A stretch of DNA of 64,000 nucleotides from contig NC_092678.1 in NCBI RefSeq assembly GCF_964355755.1, forward strand, positions 14,914,922 to 14,978,921, read 5' to 3'. The position numbers and the translations under genes were made by a program. Source of the DNA: Antedon mediterranea. Its lineage: Eukaryota; Echinodermata; Crinoidea; Comatulida; Antedonidae. Below, piece after piece: positions 32,276 through 45,000 of this stretch (position 1 is the stretch's first letter; every line of letters begins with the position of its first letter). The notes under the pieces were generated by a model, which had not been told where the DNA came from, ran no database searches, and saw nothing but the letters and a program-made list of their open reading frames with translations.

Positions 32276-34107
32276 TATTACAAACCAAATTTTATTGTTA
32301 CACGTAATAGATTTGTACTTTTTGTCTGTCTGTTGTATAAAAACTAAACGAATTCTAGTTTTCTTTAAATTAATGTATAAATTTAATGAAATGTACTTAA
32401 ATTTGATTATGAATTGCAAAAAAAATATTATTGATTTAAAAAAAAAAAACAACAGTGGCCTGCATCGTCAAAGATCAAAGTCCAGGAGCCTATCCTGGCA
32501 AGTCCAGCTCATTTTCCTGTTGATGAACATGCCTGTCAAAATTATAAAAATATATTATAAATAAAATTAAATATTAATTATTCCACAACATATATTACAG
32601 ATCAATCAGGTGATACGACTGTAATGAAATGTTAGCTTCAATTCAAGGTTAATTATAATTATTTAAACTGTATAATAATATAATCATAAGCGTATTGTTG
32701 TCCGAGCAAATCAAAAGTGCTTAATACAATAAAGCACAGGTAACTCACACCCAGGTCTTGCAGTGTTGTAACAATAACATGAACAACTTTAGTTGCTTTA
32801 AAGCTATATAATACACACAATACTTTTATAGCCAGGGTTATTACACATTTCTTGGTAGTTATATTAACTGCAAATGATCTACAATTTACAAAGCAATTTA
32901 AAAAATATGTATTGTATTTTATAAATATGTACTGTATTTTATCATATCCTAATATTACTTGTATTGTAGTTTTTAAATTGAAGGGGTGTTATATTTTGAC
33001 TAAATATATATTACCATTTTACACCCAAAAATAAATGTCCCTCCTTCCCTTCTGAACATTTCTTTGAATAAATACGGTTTCTATGTATGCAAACACTGAT
33101 AAATGTACCTTTGCTATTTCTAGGGGTTCTACAAACAATCGATTTTAATTAATTAAATGAAAGTGTAAATTACCCAAATTAAGTCATTTTAAATCTCAAA
33201 ATAAATCATGATTAAATTCAAAATAAATATTTAAACCACCTACTGTTTATGTAGTCCATTCCAGGTTACTCATTTTGTTGATTATGTGAGAACCTTAGGA
33301 TGTATTGAATAATTCTTCTTATTTTTTCTGACTGCTGATTTTGACCATTTGTCAGGATTCATTAGTATAAAGCATCTGAAAGAACCAAAATAATGTAGTT
33401 TATCATAAATTTGATACTGGAAAATAATAAGCAAATTGCCTTTTATTAGGAAAAACAATTAAAGCATTCTAATATTTATAGTTGTGAACTGTTAAAAAGC
33501 TTGCTTTTATAGTCACTTTCAAATGAAAGACACATTATCACCAATTGTTTTATATATTACATTTTGTCTAACAATAATTAAAAACACTATCGTAGATGTT
33601 CAAATTCAAGCCAGTAGCAGCATAAAAGCCAGTGAAACTATACAATAAGTATGCAAAACATACCTTTGAAAAAAATCCATCGTAGCTGCAACATCAGCAT
33701 TATACTGGATTCCAAAACAGTAGTATGCAGCGAACAGCATTTCTAATCCAGACACACACACGTAACAATGTTATTATTTACAACATGGCCATCAACAGCC
33801 AGCATCCACCTTGATGTTGTTAAAATTTCCCCTGTAAATTAAGAAAATCCTAATAATTTTTTACAACATAACAAGCGCACTTTTATTTGATACAAGAAGA
33901 AGAAGAAGCCTAAAAAAACAGAACCTTATTCTCAAGATGTTTCAATGCCAAAATAAACAATTCAAGGACTGGCTTTCTTTCTCCTTTTCATTGAAAGTTT
34001 GCAGCACTTTAACATACTCTACTACACTACTGGATGGGCACAGTCTGGACTAGTGAATCCTAGCTAGGCTAGTAGGCACTAACCAACCAAGGGCGGGAGG
34101 GGTTGGG
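32276..34107. other. AT-rich intergenic stretch without recognised features
   Basis: I see no coding exon, RNA gene or structured repeat here beyond short A/T runs and simple poor-complexity tracts. A promoter for the ROCO gene could lie here or further down, but nothing in the sequence identifies it. Confidence 0.5.
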
Positions 34108-34118
34108 GGGCGGGTGGC

Positions 34119-35028
34119 AATTTTTTTTTCGTACATAAGTTGGGGACCCCCTCATGAAACGTCACAAAATAAACATGAATAATTCATCAGTTAAATTTTC
34201 TTGTTCCGTGTGCACCTATGCGTATAGCAACAAGAAGTGATTACACAAGTGCGGTACTTGTCTAGGCCTATCTCCGCTGTTGTTGCGGCGTGCGATTTCA
34301 TAGAAGAATAGCGGCGTTTTGTGTGGATTGTCGAAATAATCAGCCTTTGTTTATGGTGTTTTTAATATAATTTATTACTAAAGAATTACGTGTTAAAATT
34401 ATAGTTTCTATGAATAATATAGGCCTAATTATTAGTCTCTAAACCCATGTCTATTCTAGTAGTAGCTGTGTGGGTACGGTGTGTGTGTGTGTGACGTGTG
34501 TGTGTTAGGTATGACACAATCCGAGTAATAAGTCAGCAAAATTAAACATTAAACATTACACAAAAATACATTTTTTATTCTCGTGGGTCTAATCTTCCCA
34601 TCTCATGTGTTCATATACGCGCATGTTTAAAGTTCCTTTGAGTTCATGCATATTGTTTGATAATAAAATAGCAGAATTAAAAAATACAGTACACAAATTA
34701 TACACATTCTTTATTCTTGTGGGTCTAAGCTTTCTTTGGGCTATGTCCAATGAATTACTACTTAGTTTAATGTCTTGCCTAGCTGTCGATTAGCCTCGAC
34801 TCGACACATATTGTGTGAAGAATAGTGCGCGAAGGCAATCACGTGAATTGACCTAGAATCCTAGGCCTACTGTAGAAAGAATCGTATCGCAGTTGTTCGT
34901 GTAATCACTTCTTGTTGCTATACGCTTGGGTGCACACGGAACAAAAAATTTAACTGATGAATTATTCATGTTTATTTTAGTGACGTTTCATGAGGGGTCC
35001 CCAACTTATGTACGAAAAAAAAAATCGC
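34119..35028. mobile_element. Inverted-arm SINE-related element with 11-bp target duplication
   Basis: Arms 34130-34260 and 34888-35014 are inverted copies (cgtacataagttggggaccc on the left) capped by T9 and A10 runs. GGGCGGGTGGC flanks it at 34108-34118 and 35029-35039. The same arm sequence forms the body of the tRNA-headed repeat at 42726-42940. Most likely two SINE tails joined head to head. Confidence 0.65.
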
Positions 35029-35960
35029 GGGCGGGTGGCCGGTCCCAATTGCATTTTTTAAAGTTGTATGTAGACCTATAGGCCTAGCTAGGCCCTATAG
35101 TAGTTAATAGGCATATTATTGTTATTTAATAATAACTATAAATAATGAAAATTCCTGCTCTAGGCCTACTTGTATACAATTTATGGTGGACTAATATTAA
35201 TAATATTTAATATAATATAAATAGAAAGTACGTTTTATTTACTTTAATATTTATTGAATAATGTTAATTCCTGAAAGTATACGTATTTAACATGGTGGCC
35301 TAGGTGTACTACTACTACTACGGCTCCCTTTCACTTTCATCAGACCTAGCTAGGCCTACTACTAGCCTAGCATTTGTATTTTGTACTGTACGGCTTACCT
35401 CCTGACTGCTGAGTCCTGGCCTAGGTTTGTTAGGCAGGCCTGTAATGTACAGCAGTAGGCTATGTCAGGCCAGAGTCTGAGATTAAGTCAAGCCTAGCCT
35501 GGCTCTCTTTAACAGTGTTAACATAATATACATTTACTACCTAGTATCTTATCTTTACCTAAAATTAATAAAACAGACCACCTAACATAACTCTTAGTCT
35601 TAACTCGATCTTCTCAGTAAAAATTAAAATGGCTGACCCGCGGATAAATTTCAAATCTGAACACAGACGACGCATGCTCAGATTAATTTAATTACAGCGC
35701 CACCAACGAATTGGTACAAAAATTATTACTTACAGTAAATAGTTGTAAAAAGGCGGAAATAAACAGTAAACGACTGTAATAAGTAAAAACGGTCAATTGT
35801 AAATTTAACAGTTTTTTTTACAGTGAAGGTAATGTACTGTATGTTAATTATTATTAACATGATGCAACTGCTCTTGGTATAAATAATACATTTTAGCTAC
35901 TTTCGATTAATTTGATTTAAAAATATTTATTTTTTTTAAATATAACATGGTTTTTTTTAG
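35029..35960. other. Intergenic or 5' intronic stretch rich in TAGGCCTA octamers
   Basis: No exon recognised. A short frame beginning MADPRINFKSEHRRR at 35630 has no splice support into the ankyrin exon at 35961, so I do not call it a start exon. Confidence 0.4.
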
Positions 35961-36071
35961 GAAAGAAGCAATGCTCTACATGTATATCTAAGTGGTAGAT
36001 ATGTTAAACCTACGTTAGAAATAGTGACTAATCTCATTATGCTTGGTGTATCTCCAACATTACAAAATAAG
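35961..36071 (+). CDS. Ankyrin repeat exon 1 (divergent)
   Basis: 37 codons, phase 0 to 0, after a T8 tract and AG. It reads SNALHVYLSG...PTLEIVTNLIMLG and ends LQNK, a diverged ankyrin repeat with the ALH turn and helix 2 in place of the TPLH consensus. Confidence 0.6.
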
Positions 36072-39000
36072 GTAAAGTACATAAGAGTGGGCATATATTC
36101 CCGTGATCTAGAATTGTGTAATTATCGGGTGGCACTCAAACACACCTCAGATCACGAGTGTGGTGTTCATAACTCTATATATCTACATCAGACTGGTTAC
36201 GACAATCATATACAGTTGGACACCTCTAGCGTTCGTGGTACCGAGATCAAATCTGTTAATGTGAAACGAAATAATATTATCTGCATCGTTTTCATATTGA
36301 TATAATTCGGTCTACGTTCACATCATATTCACAGGCAAAACCTTTTATTTCAATTTCTTTTTGTATTATTTATCACGACCTAACTATACTTAGTTGCTCC
36401 AATAACCTGTATGTATAAACTTTTCTGATTATAATTTTTTTTATAGGACGGAAACACCCCACTGCATGAGTCATTTGAATGATAGTTGTTTAGCGATTTG
36501 TTTCCTCAAATCATTATAATCAAAATTCTAGCAAATTGTCTACGTCACCCATGTACCATGCATGTACACTATACTAGTACAAAAATGCCTTTCATTAAAT
36601 GTTACTTTAAACTTAATTGCAAATACAGTTACAAACAAAATCATTTTATTAACATTAATTATAAATACTATAACTTTATTGCGTGAATTAGTTACCTTTG
36701 AAGAGATGTAATTTATTATTGCCTGAGTTATTACCAGATTTAGGGAACAGTTATTTTGTATGGAAGGATGGCTGCACTCAATTTTAAGTTTTTCAAACGT
36801 ATTTACAGATTGTTCACTACGTTTAAATTTAATATAGTAATTAAATAGTATATAGTGTAAGGTAAGGACTTATCATATTTTTATTACGTCTTACTAAGGC
36901 AAAAAAGGCGTAAAATAAGTTTGGTCACGTGATTGATGTAAATACGTCACCCGCGGAGCTACAAATTGGAAGGCCAAGGATGGTCATTCTATATTAAATT
37001 TACGGCGAAATTATGTTTATTTATCTGTTTTTTTACCCCATTTCAAAATGTAATGTTTTGGTGTGATGTCACTTACAACAATGGCATCAAGATATTCAAT
37101 AAGGACACGAATGAATTATGACTGGCTGGAAGAACACGCCGCGGAATTGTCAAACGTTTCTATTCCAGTACGAATACTAGTTTTAATTACAACTATCTCA
37201 TATTATTGCATCTTCCATAACACTCAATACTAATAGATTCCCATAATATTCATGGTATGATATGATATGTATGCATAAACTACACGATTATGATTTCTTT
37301 TATGATTCTGTTAAATTAAAATATAAGAGACAATTGATATAATTCGGTCTACTTTCACAAGATATGCACAAGAAAAACGTTTTATTTCAATTTCTTTGTG
37401 TGTATTGTTTATCATTATCTAACTATAATTATTTGCTGCAATACACGGTTTGTATAAACTTCATGATTATAATTTCTTTAAAGGACGGAAACACCCCGCT
37501 GCATGAATACCTGCGTTCAAATGAACCTACCTTAGAAGTAGTTAACTATCTCACGAAGCAAGGTGCATCCGTAACAGCACTAAATAAGGTAATATAATGG
37601 CTACAGATAAATTATATGATTACACCTAAAGTGCGAATGATCTGCGCCGCAAACGTATCTTATCCATTATATTTTTTTATCATATTGTTACGGGCTCGCT
37701 CGTTAGGCTGAAACCAACAATAAGAACATAACAAAACACGTTGTAGTTGTCGTCCATCTTTATTCATCTCCTCTCTTTTACTCTAGAAAGCTCACTTCCG
37801 TGTGACAAACCCATCACACACCCCTACTTAAAGAAAGTTTGATATGATTAAACTTATAACTGTTTACTATAACATCTTAAATCTTTTCGTACACAGTAGT
37901 TATTTTAACAGGTTGTTGATATGAATTTACTTCAACTGCTTCTTTAAAATTTCACAAGTTCTAATGACTTTACTTTAAATCCGTGTATGCCATTAATGAT
38001 CACTCTATCACAACTAACATATTATAATTAACTAAACACTTTAACAATTAACAAAACTTTTAAAATCATTTCATGCATGTTTTATCTAAACTCTTGACAA
38101 AGCGTCATCTACAACATTGTCTTTTCCTCTGATATGATGAATTTCCTGATTCATTTCTTGAACTGCTAAACTACATCTCAACAGGCGTTGATTCTTGTCC
38201 TTCATTCTTGCCAAGAACGTTAATGGGTTGTGGTCAGTCCAAACTACAATTGGAAACGGAGTAGATCCAAGATACACTTCAAAGTGCTTTAACGCTGACA
38301 TCAAAGCTAATGTCTCCTTCTCAACAGTAGAATAACGTTTCTAATGCTGGTTGAATTTTCTCGAGTAGAAACACACAGGCTTGTCAACACCATTCTCGTC
38401 TGTTTGCGCCAACACAGCACCAGAACAAACATCACTGGCATCGATCATTAACGAGAACTGTTTATCAAATCGTGGAGCCATCAACACCGTTTCGTTTGAT
38501 AACATCGCTTTAACTTTAATGAACGCATTATTGCATTCCTCCAACCACACAAAACTCGCATTCTTTTTCAGCAGATTCGTTAATGGAGCTACAAGCGTTG
38601 AGAAACTTCTGCAAAAACGTCGATAAAACCCAGCCATTCCCAGGAACCGCATTAACTCCTGCTTACTCTTTGGAACTGGGAAATCACAGACTGCCTTAAT
38701 CTTAGCACTTAATGGTTTTACTTTTCCGCAACCAACTTTATGACCTCAGAACACAATTTCTGCACATGAAAACTCGCTTTTCACAAAATTTACTGTCAAC
38801 TTTGCAGCTGTCAACCTGTCAAACAATGCCTTAATTCTCTGCACATGGACATCCCATGTGTCACTATAAACAACCAAATCGTCTATATAAGCTTCACAGC
38901 TGTTTCAACTAGTGTTAAGATATCATAAAAAGTCAAGCGCCCTCAGTGTTAGCAGACGACGCTCCCCCCGAGTCGCGCGGACATATAATTTTTGTTTACA

Positions 39001-42000
39001 AACCATTATTCCGCAAACGCCAAATTAAATTTCGCTATCGTGAGTTTTTATGTAGTAAAAACATTTTATACAAAACTAAACGATTAAAAAAAGTGTATGT
39101 TCAATTAAAAAATAAATATTTCTTTACTATAAATTAATAAATAAACGACGATATTGTCCATTTTACTGAAATACTCTCCCGCACATAAACCAGGAAGATG
39201 AGATAAACTGTGTAATGAAATAGTAAACAATCGTAAGTAGAAAATATCATTGTATTCTTTACTTTTTTTTTTGATATAATTCATTTTTTTAGAAAAAGAA
39301 CGAACTAGAATATATTATAGACTATATTATATAAACAAAATAATACTAGTTTTGTTAATATAGCCTGGTTCAGTTTTTAGTAAAACTCGCATATTTTGCA
39401 ACCCTTTTATACATTGTTATTGTTATTGGCGAGAAAACGGTTTGGCGATAGGCTTAGAAAGTGCGTTGACGCCCGCGATGACCGTGACAGTAATGTGGGC
39501 CTAGAATAAAGTTAGGCCGAAACATAGAAAATTCGTAATAGTTAAACCTTTAATTACCCTAATCCTAAATGTAAACATTATAACCAAATAATTAATGGCA
39601 TGTGTTTATAATAATAATTATTGCTTTACTGGTGCATTTTTAGGCTAGCTGGTGTGACTGAGTGACAGTAACAGCCTAGGCTAGGCCTTAATATTAATAC
39701 ATTTTTACAGCATAATAATGGTTTAATATTTTGGCTATTAGCTCTCTTGTTTGGATTTGTTTGGACACAAAACTGAAGTACTGTAGATTTAAAAATTGAT
39801 TTATTTTTAAAGGAAAGTACAGTTGCATCTATTGTTTTTGTAATCAAGATGACATCAGAACCAACAATGTTCCTCAAGCCTGTAGATATCTCAAGGCCTA
39901 CAAGTCTTTTGTAGACCATGGCAGTGAAAAAAAAGAAGCAAAACAATATCGCACAGCGTTGTTAGGCCATACCTGATAGACATTGAATTAAACAGGGTAG
40001 GTAAATAATCATAACCACCTCTTTAGAAAGTTTAATACACACTCCAAACAATGAAATGTGTGTTTGTATTTCATATTAAAGAACAATGTTAGTATAAAAT
40101 AACTGTCGAAACAACAATTGTTACAGTAATTTATAAATATACCTCTTTTCTTTATTAAATATTTCCTCAATCATCTATTTTTCCAGGTGTCAATATGTTA
40201 TAATATTCAACATGCGACAGGATGCTGACATCTTGACTGGTAAATTCAAATGTTGTTTCAACTTTACATTGACATTACATAATAACTCAATTGGTCAAGT
40301 TGCTCTTTAAATATACATTGTCCCTTTGAGCATAGAATTTCAAAATTGTTTATCCTATTTTTATGCATAATAAAGCAAACCTTTGGCTGGAACTTATTTT
40401 CCTATGAATTATCCATATATTATCATTATATTGACATAGCACGCAGCAGACCCCCTATCGCCTTAAACAAATTACCATCATTTCTACATGTACAACAGCC
40501 GCCTTGTGTGTCGGAGTGGGAGATGTATCTAGAACTTAAGAAAGTGAAGGTTGGAAAATCTCCCGGACCCGACAAAATTCCAAATAAAATCTTGAAGGAA
40601 TTTGCATGTGAGATTAGCCAACCAATAACGCATATTTTCAACACATCCTTAAGCAAAGGCATTGTCCCCGGCTTGTGGAAGGATGCCGTAGTTGCCCCAA
40701 TCGCAAAGGAGAAGAACAAAAGTATTGTGAATGTAAATAAATTGCGCCCCATATCTCTAACTTGCACTCTTGCTAAGATAGCAGAGGGATTCGTATCCCG
40801 CTGGTTAATTTCGGACATTCATAAGAATATTGACTAGCGACAATTTGGTAGCCAAAAAGGTTGCTCTACCAGCTATTATTTAATTGATTTATTAAATGTA
40901 TTTTTTTCTGGTAGTAATACACCTAAGGCCTTGGGGAGGTTGGTTTTGACCGACTTCTCCAAGGCCTTTGACAGTGTGGACCACACTATTGCTGTGAGCA
41001 AGCTAGTTAAATTAGGATGTAGACCAGAAATAATACCTTGGATCATAAGTTTTGTTTCAGAACGTACACAAAAAGTGAGGTATAAACTCTGTCTTGTCTA
41101 ATAGTGTTCAATTAAACTGTGGTGTTTCCAAATGAACCCGACTAGGACCCATCATTTTCCTTGCAATAATAAATGATGCACTGTTGAATAGTGATCTAAA
41201 AGTATGTAAATACGTTGATGATTTATGTATCGGTGAAGTGGTTAAAAGAAACAATTCTTCCAATATCCAACAAACAGTTAAGGATTTTTGTATATGGTCA
41301 AATGAAAATAAACTCAATCTTAATGTTGATCAATGTAAAATGATGTACTTTTCGTTTCAAAAAGTACTTCCAGTCATTGATCCCATTGTAATTGACGACC
41401 GACAACTAGAATGTCTTGCTGCTAGTTGTTTTGCAAGCATTGTGTTTGGCGCATTTGCATATAGGTGATGTTTTGGTTAACTACCTGGTTTTTCTGTCTG
41501 CGCGTCAGAAAAGCTTTTGTTGCAAACACAGGAAGACGTGATTTTTGTTACCGTGTTGTATATATATATTATTAAGCCGTTGTTGAAGTTACCATTAGAA
41601 ATGGTTGATTGCTGTACGATCTTTCGTTCTTAGTTAGTAAATACATCATTCAAGTTGATTCAGGGTTTTTCCTTTCTTCGTTCTCTTTATTTTCTGAGTG
41701 ACGTTGAGTTGTACACAATAAATGGTCTGGTAACGGCAATCAACAACTTGTTGTCTTTCTGTTGGTCTTGATATTGCATTCATTTGAGCCAAGCCTCGCA
41801 CGCTTGATACCCGGGGAGAAAACTTCCAAATCAATCCGGGCATGGTCTCACACGTACCACGACAATATCATATCAGAGGTCAATGTGCTATAGATGGTTT
41901 TAATTCTTCCTTTTGTTGACATTTCTTGGTGTGTATCGTGATATTTTTTCTCTTGCATCTATTATTTTTACATTATTTTCAAACTGTATAGTTACACAAT

Positions 42001-45000
42001 CAAGTTCCCTTGCCATTGTTTGCATTTGATTGTTTTCACTGCCATTTGCCTTTCGTTTAATCCATTTTCACATGCAATTCTTCCAGATCCTGTATGTATA
42101 TTACAAGCTCTGCATAGACATCGTGTCAAAGGGATTATTTTTTAACACAATTTTCAAAAACAGTAAATATAAATATGTATGTTCTGAACATTTTGACACC
42201 AATATCAAGGTTCTATGATTTTTAGTTACGTAGATATGAACATTTGTTTATGCCATATATGGGTCAAAGGTCACAAAATGGAATTTCCGGTCATGTTTCA
42301 ACAAAATGTTTAAAAATGGTAAATATAAATATGTATGTTTTGAACATTTTGACACCAATATCAAGACTCTGTTATTTGCAGTTACGTAGATATATAAACA
42401 TCATGTCATATATGTCAAAGGTCACAAAATGGAGTTTCCGGTAATGTTTCAACAAAATGTTCAAAAAGTGTAAATATAAACATATATATTTTGAACAATT
42501 TGACACCAAATACAGCTGTCTACTACAAGCGGTTACCGATTTTCACAAAAAAATTGGCGGCAATCTTTTTTAACGTCAAATTTTGAACCTTTGCGGTAGT
42601 CCGATTTTGGTAAACTTTTGATATATGTTTTTTGAGACCATTTTTTATTGTAATTCATCAAAAAACATTGTCTTGCAATATTTTTGGGGTTAGGCCCTAT
42701 ATTTTCATATTTTGACCCGACTATAGAATCGTACCGCACTTGTGTAATCACTTCTTGTTGCTATACACTTGGGTGCACACGGAACAAGAAAATTTAACTG
42801 ATGAATTATTCATGTTTATTTTGTGATGTTTCATAAGGGGTCCCCAACTTATGTACGAAAAAAAAAATCGCGGCCGGGCTTGAACCGGCAACCTCTTGGT
42901 TGCAAGTCCAATGCTCTAACCACTGCGCCACAGTGCTCCACTAAGTGCTGCCTTACGTTCGTCTTCATTATTATACAAATAATGAATGTTTATGAGTGCA
43001 ATGGTACAAATAATGGCACGAGGTGAATGATGAAAGGTTATATCAACGAGGCAAAGCCGAGTTGATATAACCTTTCATCATTCACCAAGTGCCATTATTT
43101 GTACCATTACACGAATACAAAACATTCATTATTTGTTTTATATAACATCTAGACGTTTTTTTTTCGTACACAAACATGTTTCAAAAAGTACTATTTAACG
43201 ATCGTTGAATAGTGCGTACTATTGCACGCCATGTGACCCACATTCGTCCAATCAAATGACAGGAATTTATATAGGTGTTATATAATATATAATATTACAT
43301 CTTCATATCACATAGCATAAGGTAATAGGGATAGAGATAATTTATTGAATGAATTATCAATTTAACTATGTTTTATTTGGAATTCACAGCTGTTCCAGAA
43401 ATATGAATAAAGTGCAGCGCCCCCAACGTTTCATAGCGTTTTATGGAGTAGCGATTCCGAAAACATATTGTATACAAACCACATGAGGAAACCCGGAAGC
43501 AATCAAGCATAAAACGACTGTTTTTTAATAGCCAATAAAAACAAATAAAGACCGCGAAAGTCAGAAAAATAATGAATATTCATTAGAACAACCCAGGATG
43601 AAGGTGAAAAACATGTTGTCGTCGTTTTATCACGTGGATTTTAAGAGGTAATGTAATTGAAAATTGTACACCCAACGCCAGTTTTTTTCTCAAGCGATAC
43701 ATTTAAAAAAGTAGGTAAAAATGTTGTTTTCCATATCAGTTTAAAAATAATTTTTTCTGTTGAATTATTTGATTTAGTTGGATACTTTAGTTATCCTTGA
43801 ATGTTTTAACAAGGATCGTATTCATATTGCCTGGCTGGATTTTTTCCTATGCTAGCTTATAATAGGCTATGCCCAGGCTTCCTTGCGTGGTTAAAACCAG
43901 CTGTGTAAGACTAATGGCTGTTTATTTTTAACACGTAAACATGTATATTCGGAGGGCCTGAGTGACAGTTGACCTGTTATAAAGCTGATTAATTACTTGT
44001 TCCTGGTCCTAATTAAAAATTAGGCCTAGTCTAGGCCTAAGCTTTTTTAATAATCATTCATATTGGGAGAGGAGTACAGAGTAGGCCAGGCTACAGGCCT
44101 AGCCTAGCTAGGCCTATATTATATAATAGGCTAGGCTACATCATCAGCAGGTTAAAGGCTAGCAGCCTACCTAGCATGTCTTAGTCAAAGATCTGTAATA
44201 TATTAATAGAAAGAAGCTATAGAGTACTGTGACATTAGATATTTAATCATAAATGCATATTTCTTTCATATTTGTATTGTATATTTATTATTTTGATATT
44301 CAATCACAATCTAAATCAGTGAATAACATCAATTTCAGTTTTCAATAAATAATTATTAATATATAAACCAAATTAAAATAAAATAACTGTTTATTTTTAA
44401 CACGTAAACATGTCTATTCGGGGGCCTGAGTGACAGTTGACCTGTTATAAAGCTGATTAATTACTTGTTCCTGGTCCTAATTAAAAATTAGGCCTAGCCT
44501 AGGCCTAAGCTTTTTTAATAATCATTCATATTGGGAGAGAGGAGTACAGAGTAGGCCAGGTTACAGGCCTAGCTAGGCCTATACTATATAGACTAGGCTA
44601 CATCATCAGCAGGTTAAAGACTAGCAGCCTACCTAGCATGTCTTAGTCAAAGATCTGTAATATATTAATAGAAAGAAGCTATAGAGTACTGTGACATTAG
44701 ATATTTAATTATAAATGCATATTTCTTTCATATTTGTATTGTATTATATATGCAATCACAATCTAAATCACTAAATAACATCAATTTCCGTTATCAATCA
44801 ATAATATATATAAACCAAATTAAAATTAAATAGCTTCCAAAAAATTAAATTCAATTACAATTCATATACCATTTGTTAAATATTTTCAAAATCATTGTTC
44901 TAGCAATAACACAAAAAAATACTACCATTCATACAGTATACTGTACATAATAATATGCAATACTGTAACAATTAACTGAGAAATAGCAAACTATTCCTAA

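Noticed and set aside
35630-35695. MADPRINFK... as start exon of the ankyrin gene
   Set aside because: The frame stops after 21 codons and no donor joins it to the phase-0 ankyrin exon.
42868-42940. Functional tRNA-Ala(TGC) gene
   Set aside because: Pol III boxes and anticodon loop are good, but the acceptor ends do not pair and the sequence runs into a SINE body.
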